This document shows positions 20,526-29,891 of a stretch of DNA of 64,000 bases, piece after piece; position 1 is the stretch's first letter; each line of letters starts with the position of its first letter. The notes beneath the pieces were generated by a model. The model saw only the letters and a program-made list of their open reading frames with translations. It ran no database searches and was not told where the DNA came from. The stretch comes from Martinezella lusitana. Lineage in GTDB: Bacteria; Pseudomonadota; Alphaproteobacteria; Rhizobiales; Rhizobiaceae. Location of the stretch: contig NZ_FMAF01000002.1 of assembly GCF_900094565.1 (NCBI RefSeq), positions 496,001-560,000 of the forward strand, written 5' to 3'. The position numbers were made by a program, and so were the translations under genes.

Positions 20526-21296
20526 GTGTTTCATCCGAAGCTGTTCGAAAATCGCAACGTCGTGGTCACCGGCGCCGGTCGCGGCATAGGGCTGGAAGTG
20601 GCCAGGCAGTTTCTCGATTGCGGTGCCCATGTTCTCGTCCATATCGGGCGCGACTCCGCGCGCGACTTGCCCGATTTCCTGATGGAGGCGGAAACCGACC
20701 GCCGCGCCTTTCTGATCTCAGGCGATTTCGCCGCCGGCAACGGCACGCGGGATTTCGTCAGCGCCGCCAGCGAGCGATTCGATCGCGTCGATGTGCTGGT
20801 CAATAATGCCGGCACCATGGTCGGCCGCTTTCCCGCAGGCGAAGTGACGGACGAGCAATATGAAAGAATCGTCCACCTCAATCAGACCGCTGTCATGGAG
20901 GTGACGAGAGGATTGTTGCCGCTGCTCAGGGCCGCAGGGCAAGCCGCTATCGTCAACACCGTATCGATTTCCGCTCTGACCGGCGGCAGCCCCGGCTCTG
21001 CCATCTATTCCGCATCGAAGGCTTTCGTCGCCACCTATTCGAAGGCCTTGGCGCGAGAGCTGGCGCCCGACGGCATCCGGGTAAATTGCGTCTCGCCCGG
21101 CACGATATCAACCGATTTCCATGAGCGTTACTCCTCAAGGGAGAAACTGGAGCAGACGCGCCGGTCGATTCCGCTTCAGCGTTTGGGTACACCGGAAGAT
21201 TGTGCCCCCGCCTATCTTTTCCTCGCCGCACCGACGCTCTCCGGGTACATCACCGGGCAGGTGATCGAGATCAATGGCGGGCAGCTTATCTGCTGA
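20526..21296 (+). CDS. Short-chain dehydrogenase/reductase (SDR) family oxidoreductase
   Basis: This 256-residue classical SDR has the cofactor loop VTGAGRGIG near the N-terminus, NNAG (about 91-94), and the catalytic Ser-Tyr-Lys in VSISALTG...YSASK. C-terminal VIEINGGQ is typical of FabG-like members. I chose GTG at 20526 because GGGGAG lies 6-8 bp upstream; a GTG at 20508 is the alternative. It is divergent from glpR. Substrate unknown. Confidence 0.88.
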   Translation: MFHPKLFENRNVVVTGAGRGIGLEVARQFLDCGAHVLVHIGRDSARDLPDFLMEAETDRRAFLISGDFAAGNGTRDFVSAASERFDRVDVLVNNAGTMVGRFPAGEVTDEQYERIVHLNQTAVMEVTRGLLPLLRAAGQAAIVNTVSISALTGGSPGSAIYSASKAFVATYSKALARELAPDGIRVNCVSPGTISTDFHERYSSREKLEQTRRSIPLQRLGTPEDCAPAYLFLAAPTLSGYITGQVIEINGGQLIC

Positions 21297-21398
21297 GAAA
21301 TCGGACCTTTTTTGGTCTCCGTGTCTTTTGAATCAACTTGCGGATTCATAATATTATAAGCATATCCCTATGTTAGTTCTCACTAGAGGCTGTGTGAT

Positions 21399-21737
21399 AT
21401 GTCGTCGTCTCCACCGCAAGGCGGTGCCGCAGAGCATAATATCGAGGAAATGACAGGGAAGGCGCGCAGTGCGAGCGTCTCGCTGAAAGCGCTCTCGCAT
21501 GAGACGAGGCTGGTGATTCTGTTCATGCTCGCCAAGCGCGAAAAAACCGTGATGGAACTCGAGGCGCTTCTTAACTTGCCGCAGGCGGTGGTTTCCCAGC
21601 ATCTGGCGCGGCTGCGCCTGGAAAAGCTGGTCGATACGCGCCGTGAGGGGCGGCTCATTCACTATGCCGTCGCCCGTTCGGAAATCTGCACCGTGGTCAA
21701 TTGGCTGCAGGAGGCCTTCTGTCAGAGCGATTGTTGA
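21399..21737 (+). CDS. ArsR family winged-helix regulator (NolR/BigR-like)
   Basis: This 112-residue protein has the ArsR helix-turn-helix (KALSHETRLVILFMLA, LPQAVVSQHLARLRLEKLVDTRREGRLIHY, about 30-89). It lacks the CXC metal site of ArsR/SmtB. Cysteines occur only at C97, C108 and C112, near the end. A C-terminal thiol recalls BigR-type sulfide sensors, but their partner Cys in helix 2 is missing. NolR-like general regulators are another option. Neighbours give no clue. Confidence 0.82.
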   Translation: MSSSPPQGGAAEHNIEEMTGKARSASVSLKALSHETRLVILFMLAKREKTVMELEALLNLPQAVVSQHLARLRLEKLVDTRREGRLIHYAVARSEICTVVNWLQEAFCQSDC

Positions 21738-21967
21738 TCGTCTTTGTCGGGCGTGTCGGCTGACGACGGAATGCCGCCGCTTTCCCCGGAACGTCTGGTG
21801 CGGCGAATTTTTTGCCCTGTAGGCCGAGGTGAACGGCGACAAGAAGCTCGGAAACATTCCAAGCCTCGTTTTGGCCTTCAATTCATCATCGTATCGTCAA
21901 CTGCACGACACGACAGTGTTATGCGGGAGCGCTAATACGCCTTCATGGCATTGAAGGAGAATAGTCC

Positions 21968-22168
21968 GTGCAGAATAGTGAAATGACGATGTCGGAAGTT
22001 TTGCGAGACCCGGTGATCCGGCAAATGCTTCGTGCCGATCGCGTGTCGTTGAGCGAATTTGCGAAGCTTCTGGAAAAAACGGCCCGCGCAAGAAATGCAG
22101 TTTCTCGCGAACGAGGCGCCATAGCGCTCATTGAAGGTTCATCTGCCGGTAGTGAGATGGGTTACTAA
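21968..22168 (+). CDS. Small hypothetical protein, 66 residues
   Basis: A GTG start at 21968 follows GGAGAATAGTCC, a good ribosome site. The product is soluble and helical, with MSEVLRDPVIRQMLRADRVSLSEFAKLLEKTARAR as its core. I recognise no domain, although short proteins of this type recur in rhizobia as far as I recall. The 230 bp before it and 119 bp after it hold nothing else I can name. Confidence 0.6.
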   Translation: MQNSEMTMSEVLRDPVIRQMLRADRVSLSEFAKLLEKTARARNAVSRERGAIALIEGSSAGSEMGY

Positions 22169-22287
22169 GAGTTTCCGGAGAGGCGCTGCGGCAAGCGAAA
22201 TGACTGCGGTAGCGATTGCGAGCCGGCCAGGATCTGGACGAAATAGTCTCTCGACTACCTGAACTTGCACCCACCGGTCTGTCGCTC

Positions 22288-22773
22288 CTACGCAGTTGGG
22301 GGATCCTCGTTCAACGCATCGGCAAATTTTCGCATGAGCCTGACAAGCTCATCGATGTCGTTGATATCCCAAGCTCCAAGGATCGCGCTGCCGATCCTGT
22401 CACGAGCGGCGTCCACCGCGTCCGTCATCAGTTTTCCCTTTGGTGCAATAACAGCCTCACGCACACGGCGGTCCGCAGCACCGGCCTGCCGCGCAACGAG
22501 ATCGAGGCTCTCAAGCTTCGCGACCTGGCGACTGACGGTCGTGTAGTCGCGGCCGATGCGATCCGCCAGATCGACGACACCGATCGGACCGAAGCGCTCG
22601 ATTGAGACCAGTAGGGGAAAAAGCGCCCGCTCGAGCGGAATTCCGGCCTCCTTGATGAGCACTTCGTCGCGCTGCGGTCGGTTTATCACGCTGACGATAT
22701 CCAGCACTGCTGCGTGGAGCTTCCGGAATTGCTGCTGTATATGTGTATTTTGCACATTATTTCTTGACGCCAT
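22288..22773 (-). CDS. MarR family transcriptional regulator
   Basis: This 161-residue regulator has the MarR winged helix (GPIGVVDLADRIGRDYTTVSRQVAKLESLDLVARQAGAADRRVREAVI, about 62-109) flanked by dimerisation helices. It is divergent from a quinone-oxidoreductase-like gene 63 bp away, with a strong dyad in the gap, so it probably represses that gene and itself. Confidence 0.92.
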   Translation of the reverse strand: MASRNNVQNTHIQQQFRKLHAAVLDIVSVINRPQRDEVLIKEAGIPLERALFPLLVSIERFGPIGVVDLADRIGRDYTTVSRQVAKLESLDLVARQAGAADRRVREAVIAPKGKLMTDAVDAARDRIGSAILGAWDINDIDELVRLMRKFADALNEDPPTA

Positions 22774-22812
22774 CGCTCGTCTCCTTTATGCGTGCATTAT
22801 GCACATAATATG
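22738..22812. promoter_or_regulatory. Candidate MarR operators
   Basis: GTGCAT-T-ATGCAC (22792-22804) is a perfect dyad in the gap. A related TATGTGTATTTTGCACATTA begins at 22738, inside the MarR reading frame start. The two similar dyads fit autoregulation plus repression of the divergent gene. Confidence 0.55.
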
Positions 22813-22836
22813 GATGATCAAAAAGGAAAATATGCG

Positions 22837-23802
22837 ATGAAAGCTGCAATCGTACTGGACGCGGGGCGAGTTCCTGTCTTTGGTGATTTCAAGGCGCCTG
22901 TCCCATCCGCAGATGAAAAGCTTGTCTCCGTCAGTGCCGCCGCAATCAGCCAGGTCGTGAAGAGCCGGGCGTCGGGAAAGCATTATAGTTCCGGCAATCA
23001 ATTTCCCTTCATCGTGGGGATCGATGGTGTGGGACGGCTTGACGACGGTCGGCGGGTTTATTTCGTTCTGCCGAACGCACCTTATGGCAGCATGGCTGAG
23101 CTTGCCGCGGTGCGATCCGCCCAGTGCGTTGAACTGCCCGAGGAGCTCGATGATGTCACGGCGGCGGCTATCGCCAATCCGGGAATGTCGTCATGGGCGG
23201 CCTATCAAGAGCGGGCAAAGCTCAGATCCGGAGAGACCGTTTTGATCAACGGCGCAACCGGGACCTCGGGTCGGCTGGCTGTTCAGATCGCTAGATATCT
23301 CGGCGCGAGCAAAGTCATCGCGACAGGCCGGAATGCCGACAGTCTCAAGGATCTGGAAGGGCTTGGCGCTGATGTGACGATTCCGCTCGTCCAGGATAAA
23401 TCGGCTCTGGAAGATGCATTCAAGGAGCAGTTCGCGTCCGGCGTGGATATCGTCATCGACTATTTGTGGGGTGAAAGTGCGCAAAGCCTTCTCATCGCGG
23501 CAGCCAAGGCCGGCAAGGATGCGGTACCGATCCGCTATGTCCAGGTCGGCTCGATCAGCGGTGCGGAGATAAGCCTGCCAAGCGCCGTGCTGCGGTCGTC
23601 GGCCATCACGCTGATGGGCAGCGGCATAGGAAGCATCGCTCTCGACCGCATCATCAACGCGACCGCCGAGCTGCTCCGGGCAACAGTGCCGGGAAACTTC
23701 AAGATTGCCTCCAAAACCGTTCCACTTTCCGACGTCGAAAATGCCTGGCCTCTTGATGACAGCAATCGGCGCACCGTCTTCGAAATCGTCGGCGGCGCGT
23801 GA
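22837..23802 (+). CDS. Zinc-independent medium-chain dehydrogenase (quinone oxidoreductase-like)
   Basis: This 321-residue MDR-superfamily protein has the GroES-like fold at the N-terminus and the nucleotide-binding LINGATGTSGRLAVQIARYLGASKVIATGRN (about 132-162). The structural and catalytic zinc cysteines of alcohol dehydrogenases are absent, as in QOR-type enzymes. Likely role is NADPH-dependent reduction of a quinone or enone. ATG at 22837 was preferred to the upstream ATG at 22792, which falls in the operator. It is probably controlled by the divergent MarR protein. Confidence 0.86.
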   Translation: MKAAIVLDAGRVPVFGDFKAPVPSADEKLVSVSAAAISQVVKSRASGKHYSSGNQFPFIVGIDGVGRLDDGRRVYFVLPNAPYGSMAELAAVRSAQCVELPEELDDVTAAAIANPGMSSWAAYQERAKLRSGETVLINGATGTSGRLAVQIARYLGASKVIATGRNADSLKDLEGLGADVTIPLVQDKSALEDAFKEQFASGVDIVIDYLWGESAQSLLIAAAKAGKDAVPIRYVQVGSISGAEISLPSAVLRSSAITLMGSGIGSIALDRIINATAELLRATVPGNFKIASKTVPLSDVENAWPLDDSNRRTVFEIVGGA

Positions 23803-23901
23803 TTGCCCGTGGGGTGCGGTGATCCGGCCTATGCCGCACTCCTTTTTCCAATGTTGCGCTGACGGCCCAGCCCATTTAACTGTCTCATTCGGGAGAGTTG
23901 A

Positions 23902-24798
23902 ATGATCGACAAGCTGGAATTCTTCATCGCGCTTGCCAACCAGAAGCATTTTGGCCGCGCCGCCGAGGAATGCGGCGTGACCCAGCCGACCTTGTCCGCG
24001 GCGATCCGGCAGCTGGAGGATCAGCTCGGCGTCATGCTCGTCAGTCGCGGCTCGCGCTTTCAGGGGCTGACGCCGGAGGGGCAGCGCGTGCTGGAATGGG
24101 CAAGGCGCATCGTCGGCGACAGCCGAACCATGCGCGAGGAGATGCGGGCGGCGCGCAAGGGCCTTGCCGGCCATATCCGCATTGCAGCCATTCCGACGGC
24201 GCTTGCCATGGTGTCGAAGATCACCACGCCTTTCCAGGAGCGGCACCCCGATGTCACCTTCTCCATCACATCACGCAACTCGCTGCAGGTTCTGAGCCTG
24301 CTCGAAAATCTCGAGATCGATGCCGGCATCACCTATCTTGAGAACGAGCCGCTTGGCCGCGTCACCAGCGTACCGCTCTATGCCGAGCGCTATCACCTGA
24401 TCACTGCGGCGGGCAGCCCCCTTTCCGAGCGTGAGAGCGTGACCTGGAAGGAAGTCGGCGACCTTCGGCTTTGTCTATTGACGGCCGACATGCAGAACCG
24501 CCGCATCATCAACCGGCATCTGGCGGAGGCCGGCACCGTGGCGAAGCCGACGCTCGAATCCAATTCGATGATCGTGCTTTTTTCTCATGTCCAGACCGGA
24601 CGCTGGGCGAGCATCATGCCGAAGAATATCGCCGATTCCTTCGGCTTTCCGGCCGATATCCGCAAGATCCCGGTCACAGAGCCGGATGCCGAACATCTCG
24701 TCGGTCTGGTCGCCACGCATCGCGAGCCTTTCACACCGCTCGTCTCGGCCCTGTTGCATGAGGCGAGATTGCTCGCGGAAGGCGATAAGGATCGATAG
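23902..24798 (+). CDS. LysR family regulator adjacent to the formate dehydrogenase operon
   Basis: This 298-residue LysR protein has the winged helix FFIALANQKHFGRAAEECGVTQPTLSAAIRQLEDQLG (about 7-43) and an effector domain. It lies directly upstream of fdsG on the same strand with a 160-bp gap. A LysR gene at this place is usual in fds loci, so it is probably the FdsR-type regulator of the operon. Confidence 0.9.
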   Translation: MIDKLEFFIALANQKHFGRAAEECGVTQPTLSAAIRQLEDQLGVMLVSRGSRFQGLTPEGQRVLEWARRIVGDSRTMREEMRAARKGLAGHIRIAAIPTALAMVSKITTPFQERHPDVTFSITSRNSLQVLSLLENLEIDAGITYLENEPLGRVTSVPLYAERYHLITAAGSPLSERESVTWKEVGDLRLCLLTADMQNRRIINRHLAEAGTVAKPTLESNSMIVLFSHVQTGRWASIMPKNIADSFGFPADIRKIPVTEPDAEHLVGLVATHREPFTPLVSALLHEARLLAEGDKDR

Positions 24799-24900
24799 AA
24801 ATCTTCTATCGAACGACGGGACTGCCTTATTGATCCTTGGCCTCCTCCCTGCGACTTTTGTCCCAGCGTGCGTCGATCGCGCACCCACGGAGGAAATGCC

Positions 24901-24944
24901 GCATAAGCGTTTCCGAAAATCGCCAGCGGTTTTCGGGGTTATGC
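24901..24944. repeat. Nested palindrome upstream of fdsG
   Basis: GCATAA...TTATGC flanks an inner stem CCGAAAATCGC / GCGGTTTTCGG (one wobble). It ends just before the fdsG ribosome site. It looks like a short dispersed rhizobial palindrome, but it could also fold in the 5' leader of the fds mRNA. Confidence 0.55.
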
Positions 24945-24958
24945 GCAGGAGGATGCTT

Positions 24959-25438
24959 ATGAGTTTGAATTTGGGCGCGGGCGATATCGCGACCCGTGCC
25001 GGCGTTATCATCGACACCATGAAGTCGATGGAAGGGCCGCTTTTGCCGATCCTGCATGGGATTCAGGAAGAGTTCGGCTACGTGCCGCAAGACACGCTGC
25101 CGCTGATCGCTAGGGCACTCAACCTTTCGCGCGCCGAAGTCCATGGCGTCATGACCTTTTATCACGATTATCGCGACCATCCCGCCGGCCGCCATGTCCT
25201 GAAACTCTGTCGTGCCGAGGCCTGTCAGTCGATGGGCGGCGATGCTCTTGCCGAACGCATCAAGCAGCTGCTGGGCATCGATTTTCATCAGACCACGTTG
25301 GATGGCGATGTCACGCTCGAGCCGGTCTACTGTCTCGGGCTTTGCGCCTGCGCGCCGGCGGCAATGCTGGATGGCGAGCTTTACGGGCGGCTTGACGACG
25401 AGAGCGCCGAAGACCTCGTGAAGGAGGCGCGCCAGTGA
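24959..25438 (+). CDS. fdsG: NAD-dependent formate dehydrogenase gamma subunit
   Basis: FdsG is the NuoE-like [2Fe-2S] subunit of the cytosolic molybdenum formate dehydrogenase, which oxidises formate to CO2 and reduces NAD+. The 159-residue product has cluster cysteines C84-X4-C89 and C125-X3-C129. I chose the ATG at 24959 (MSLNLGAG), preceded by CAGGAGGA. The stop overlaps the fdsB start by 4 bp. Confidence 0.94.
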   Translation: MSLNLGAGDIATRAGVIIDTMKSMEGPLLPILHGIQEEFGYVPQDTLPLIARALNLSRAEVHGVMTFYHDYRDHPAGRHVLKLCRAEACQSMGGDALAERIKQLLGIDFHQTTLDGDVTLEPVYCLGLCACAPAAMLDGELYGRLDDESAEDLVKEARQ

Positions 25439-26991
25439 CCTTGACCATCTATGTTCCCCGCGACGCCGCTGCCCTCTCGCTCGGGGCTGAAAAGGTCGCC
25501 GAGGCCATTGCGCAGGAAGTCGCCAAACGCGGCCTCGATGCGCGGATTGTGCGTAACGGCTCGCGCGGCATGTTCTGGCTGGAGCCTTTGGTCGAAGTCG
25601 AGATCGGCGGCAAGCGCATCGGCTATGGGCCGATGAAGGCCAGGGATGTTCCCGCACTATTCGATGCCGGGCTCGCCGAAGGCGGCGAGCATCAGCTCTG
25701 TCTTGGGGAGGTCGAAAACCTCCCATTCCTGAAAGAGCAGACCCGTCTGACCTTTGCCCGCTGCGGCATTACAGATCCCCTTTCACTGGAAGATTATGAG
25801 GCCCATGGCGGCCTTAGGGGTCTGCGCCGCGCCATCGGCATGGCAGCGGCCGACATCGTCAAGGACGTCACGGACTCCGGCCTGCGCGGCCGTGGCGGGG
25901 CGGGTTTCCCGACCGGCATCAAATGGAAGACCGTGCTCGATGCGCCGGGCGACCGCAAATATATCGTCTGCAACGCCGACGAGGGCGACAGCGGCACATT
26001 CGCCGACCGGATGATCATGGAGGGCGATCCCTTCGTGCTGATCGAGGGCATGGCGATCGCTGGCCTGGCGACCGGCGCGACCAAGGGCTTCGTCTATACG
26101 CGTTCGGAATATCCGCATGCGATCGCCGCGATGACCGAAGCGGTCGAAATCGCCCGTAAAGCCGGCATTCTTGGTGCATCCGTGCTTGGTTCCGGCAAGG
26201 CGTTCGATATGGAAATCCGCACCGGCGCTGGTGCCTATGTCTGCGGCGAGGAGACGGCGCTGCTCAACAGCCTCGAGGGCAAGCGCGGCATCGTGCGCGC
26301 CAAGCCGCCGCTACCAGCCCATAAGGGCCTGTTCAACTGCCCCACGGTCATCAACAACGTCATTTCGCTCGCCTCCGTACCCGTCATCCTGGACAAGGGT
26401 GCGGCCTTCTACCGCGATTTCGGCATGGGCCGTTCTCGCGGCACGATCCCGCTGCAGATTGCCGGCAACGTCAAACATGGCGGCCTCTACGAGACGGCCT
26501 TCGGCCTCTCGCTCGGCGATATCGTCGACAGGATCGGTGACGGCACCGCGACCGGGCGACCTGTGAAGGCCGTGCAGGTGGGTGGACCACTCGGCGCCTA
26601 CTTCCCGCGCGCCTTGTTCGATACGCCCTTCGACTACGAATCCTTCGCCGCCAAGGACGGCCTCATCGGTCATGCCGGCATCGTCGTCTTCGATGATACC
26701 GCCGATATGCTGAAACAGGCGCGCTTTGCCATGGAGTTCTGCGCGGTCGAAAGCTGCGGCAAGTGCACGCCCTGCCGCATCGGCTCGACCCGCGGCGTCG
26801 AAACAGCCGACAAGATCGCCCGCGGTATCGAGCCCGAGAAGAACAGGGTTCTGCTCGCCGATCTCTGCAACACCATGAAGTTCGGCTCGCTTTGCGCGCT
26901 CGGCGGTTTCACGCCCTATCCCGTCATGAGCGCGATGACCCATTTCCCGGAGGATTTCTCTCCGGTTCCCTTGATTGAAGCGGCGGAGTAA
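25435..26991 (+). CDS. fdsB: NAD-dependent formate dehydrogenase beta subunit
   Basis: FdsB is the NuoF-like diaphorase subunit that binds FMN, NAD+ and one [4Fe-4S] cluster. The 518-residue protein has an N-terminal thioredoxin-like part, the NADH/FMN segment GLRGRGGAGFPTGIKW (about 145-160), and the cluster motif ESCGKCTPCRIGSTRG (about 440-455). It overlaps fdsG by 4 bp (start GTG) and ends 5 bp before fdsA. Confidence 0.96.
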   Translation: MTLTIYVPRDAAALSLGAEKVAEAIAQEVAKRGLDARIVRNGSRGMFWLEPLVEVEIGGKRIGYGPMKARDVPALFDAGLAEGGEHQLCLGEVENLPFLKEQTRLTFARCGITDPLSLEDYEAHGGLRGLRRAIGMAAADIVKDVTDSGLRGRGGAGFPTGIKWKTVLDAPGDRKYIVCNADEGDSGTFADRMIMEGDPFVLIEGMAIAGLATGATKGFVYTRSEYPHAIAAMTEAVEIARKAGILGASVLGSGKAFDMEIRTGAGAYVCGEETALLNSLEGKRGIVRAKPPLPAHKGLFNCPTVINNVISLASVPVILDKGAAFYRDFGMGRSRGTIPLQIAGNVKHGGLYETAFGLSLGDIVDRIGDGTATGRPVKAVQVGGPLGAYFPRALFDTPFDYESFAAKDGLIGHAGIVVFDDTADMLKQARFAMEFCAVESCGKCTPCRIGSTRGVETADKIARGIEPEKNRVLLADLCNTMKFGSLCALGGFTPYPVMSAMTHFPEDFSPVPLIEAAE

Positions 26992-26996
26992 GACCC

Positions 26997-29876
26997 ATGT
27001 CTCTCGTTCCAGAAATCGACTACGGCACACCCGCCTCCCGCTCCGAAACCATGGTGACGCTGACCGTCGACGGCCGCCCGATTACCGTGCCCGAGGGCAC
27101 ATCGATCATGCGCGCCTCGATGGAAGCCGGCATAAAGGTGCCGAAGCTCTGCGCCACCGACATGGTCGATGCCTTTGGTTCCTGCCGCCTCTGTCTCGTC
27201 GAGATCGAAGGCCGCAATGGTACGCCTTCGTCCTGCACCACGCCGGTCTCTCCGGGCATGGTGGTGCACACGCAAACCAATCGACTGAAGGATATCCGCC
27301 GTGGCGTGATGGAGCTTTATATCTCCGACCATCCGCTCGACTGTCTGACCTGCGCCGCCAATGGCGATTGCGAGCTGCAGGACATGGCCGGTGCGGTCGG
27401 CCTGCGCGATGTGCGCTATGGCTATGAGGGCGACAATCACGTCAAGGCGCGCAACAGCGGCGACATCAATCTGAAATGGATGCCGAAGGACGAGTCCAAT
27501 CCCTATTTCACCTATGATCCTTCGAAGTGCATCGTCTGCTCGCGCTGTGTGCGTGCCTGCGAAGAGGTGCAGGGCACGTTCGCGCTGACCATCGAGGGCC
27601 GCGGCTTCAGCTCGCGCGTCTCGCCCGGCATGCATGAGCATTTCATCGACAGCGAATGCGTTTCCTGCGGCGCTTGCGTGCAGGCTTGCCCGACGGCGAC
27701 GCTGACCGAAAAATCGGTGATTGCTATCGGCCAGCCGGAGCATTCGGTCGTCACCACCTGCGCCTATTGCGGCGTCGGCTGTTCGTTCAAGGCGGAGATG
27801 CGCGGCGAGGAACTGGTGCGCATGGTGCCCTGGAAGGACGGCCAGGCCAATCGCGGCCACTCCTGCGTCAAGGGCCGCTTCGCCTATGGCTATTCGACCC
27901 ACAAGGACCGCATCCTCAACCCGATGGTGCGCGAAAAGATCAGCGATCCCTGGCGTGAAGTCACCTGGGACGAAGCCTTTGCCCATATAGCCACCGAGTT
28001 CAAACGCCTTCAATATCAGTATGGCCGCGAATCCGTCGGCGGCATCACCTCGTCGCGCTGCACCAATGAGGAGACCTTCCTGGTGCAGAAGCTGGTGCGC
28101 GCCGGCTTCGGCAACAACAATGTCGATACCTGCGCCCGTGTCTGCCACTCTCCAACAGGCTATGGCCTGGGTCAGGCCTTCGGCACCTCTGCCGGCACGC
28201 AGAATTTCGACAGCGTCGAGCATTCCGATGTCGTCCTCGTCATCGGAGCCAACCCGACGGACGGCCATCCGGTCTTCGCTTCGCGCCTGAAGAAGCGCCT
28301 GCGCCAGGGTGCCAAGCTCATCGTTATCGATCCGCGTCGCATCGATCTGGTGCGCACGCCGCATGTCGAGGCGAGCTATCACCTGCCGCTGCAGCCCGGC
28401 ACCAATGTCGCCGTGCTGACGGCGCTCGCCCATGTCATCGTTACCGAGGGCCTGTTCGACGAGAAGTTCATCCGCGAACGCTGCGACTGGTCCGAATTCG
28501 AGGATTGGGCTGCTTTCGTCGCCGAGCCGCAGCACAGCCCTGAGGAAACGGAAAAATATACCGGCGTTCCCGCCGATCTCGTGCGTGGTGCCGCTCGCCT
28601 TTTTGCCAAGGGCGGCAACGGCGCGATCTATTACGGCCTCGGCGTCACCGAACACAGCCAGGGCTCGACGACAGTCATGGCGATCGCCAATCTCGCCATG
28701 GTGACGGGCAATATCGGCCGGCCCGGCGTCGGCGTGAACCCGCTGCGCGGCCAGAACAATGTGCAGGGCTCCTGCGACATGGGCTCCTTCCCGCACGAGC
28801 TGCCGGGCTATCGCCACGTCTCCGACGATGCGACGCGCGATATCTTCGAGAAGCTCTGGGGCGTGAAGCTCGACAAGGAGCCGGGCCTGCGCATCCCCAA
28901 TATGCTCGACGCCGCCGTCGACGGCACGTTCAAGGGTCTCTACATCCAGGGCGAGGACATCCTGCAGTCCGATCCGGATACCAAGCATGTCGCCGCCGGC
29001 CTTGCCGCGATGGAATGCGTCGTCGTCCATGATCTCTTCCTGAACGAGACGGCCAACTACGCCCATGTCTTCCTGCCCGGCTCGACCTTCCTCGAAAAGG
29101 ACGGCACCTTCACCAATGCCGAGCGCCGCATCAACCGCGTGCGCAAGGTCATGAGCCCGCGCAACGGCTATGCCGACTGGGAAGTGACGCAGAAGATGGC
29201 GCAGGCCATGGGTCTGGGCTGGAGCTACACGCATCCGTCCGAGATCATGGACGAGATCGCTGCGACCACGCCGAGCTTTGCCATGGTTTCCTACGACTAT
29301 CTGGAAAAAATGGGCTCGGTGCAGTGGCCCTGCAACGAGAAGACGCCGCTTGGTTCGCCGATCATGCATGTCGATGGCTTCGTGCGCGGCAAGGGCAAGT
29401 TCATCCGCACGGAATATGTCGCGACCGACGAACGCATCGGCCCGCGCTTCCCGCTGCTGCTGACGACCGGACGCATTCTCAGCCAGTACAATGTCGGCGC
29501 GCAGACGCGGCGAACGGAGAATGTCGTCTGGCACGCAGAGGACCTTCTGGAGATGCATCCGCACGATGCCGAGCAGCGCGGCATTCGCGACGGCGACTGG
29601 ATCAAGCTGACGAGCCGCTCCGGCGACACGACGCTCCGGGCGCTGATCACCGACCGCGTCGCCCCGGGCGTCGTCTACACGACCTTCCATCATCCGGACA
29701 CGCAGGCGAATGTCATCACGACGGACTATTCCGACTGGGCGACGAACTGCCCGGAATACAAGGTGACGGCGGTACAGGTCTCGCCGTCCAACGGCCCGTC
29801 GCAGTGGCAGGTCGAATACGATGAGCAGGCCCGGCAGTCTCGCCGTATTGCCGGGAAAATGGAGGCTGCGGAGTGA
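26997..29876 (+). CDS. fdsA: NAD-dependent formate dehydrogenase alpha (catalytic) subunit
   Basis: FdsA is the molybdopterin guanine dinucleotide enzyme that oxidises formate. The 959-residue product starts with a NuoG-like [2Fe-2S] domain (CATDMVDAFGSCRLC, HPLDCLTC), then two [4Fe-4S] ferredoxin motifs (CIVCSRCVRAC, CVSCGACVQAC) and the fourth-cluster motif CAYCGVGC. The Mo ligand is Cys383 in CARVCHSPT, where E. coli FdhF has selenocysteine. The C-terminal MoCo domain includes ARVGDWIKL-like DGDWIKLTSR and THHP-like TFHHPDTQAN. Confidence 0.97.
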   Translation: MSLVPEIDYGTPASRSETMVTLTVDGRPITVPEGTSIMRASMEAGIKVPKLCATDMVDAFGSCRLCLVEIEGRNGTPSSCTTPVSPGMVVHTQTNRLKDIRRGVMELYISDHPLDCLTCAANGDCELQDMAGAVGLRDVRYGYEGDNHVKARNSGDINLKWMPKDESNPYFTYDPSKCIVCSRCVRACEEVQGTFALTIEGRGFSSRVSPGMHEHFIDSECVSCGACVQACPTATLTEKSVIAIGQPEHSVVTTCAYCGVGCSFKAEMRGEELVRMVPWKDGQANRGHSCVKGRFAYGYSTHKDRILNPMVREKISDPWREVTWDEAFAHIATEFKRLQYQYGRESVGGITSSRCTNEETFLVQKLVRAGFGNNNVDTCARVCHSPTGYGLGQAFGTSAGTQNFDSVEHSDVVLVIGANPTDGHPVFASRLKKRLRQGAKLIVIDPRRIDLVRTPHVEASYHLPLQPGTNVAVLTALAHVIVTEGLFDEKFIRERCDWSEFEDWAAFVAEPQHSPEETEKYTGVPADLVRGAARLFAKGGNGAIYYGLGVTEHSQGSTTVMAIANLAMVTGNIGRPGVGVNPLRGQNNVQGSCDMGSFPHELPGYRHVSDDATRDIFEKLWGVKLDKEPGLRIPNMLDAAVDGTFKGLYIQGEDILQSDPDTKHVAAGLAAMECVVVHDLFLNETANYAHVFLPGSTFLEKDGTFTNAERRINRVRKVMSPRNGYADWEVTQKMAQAMGLGWSYTHPSEIMDEIAATTPSFAMVSYDYLEKMGSVQWPCNEKTPLGSPIMHVDGFVRGKGKFIRTEYVATDERIGPRFPLLLTTGRILSQYNVGAQTRRTENVVWHAEDLLEMHPHDAEQRGIRDGDWIKLTSRSGDTTLRALITDRVAPGVVYTTFHHPDTQANVITTDYSDWATNCPEYKVTAVQVSPSNGPSQWQVEYDEQARQSRRIAGKMEAAE

Positions 29877-29891
29877 CGATGGATATGCTTT

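Noticed and set aside
22216..22605. Plus-strand frame opposite the MarR gene
   Set aside because: Mostly antisense to the MarR gene, and the first codons have no ribosome site.
26916..29693. 925-codon minus-strand frame opposite fdsA
   Set aside because: Shadow of fdsA, with low-complexity Arg/His/Asp composition and no recognisable domain.
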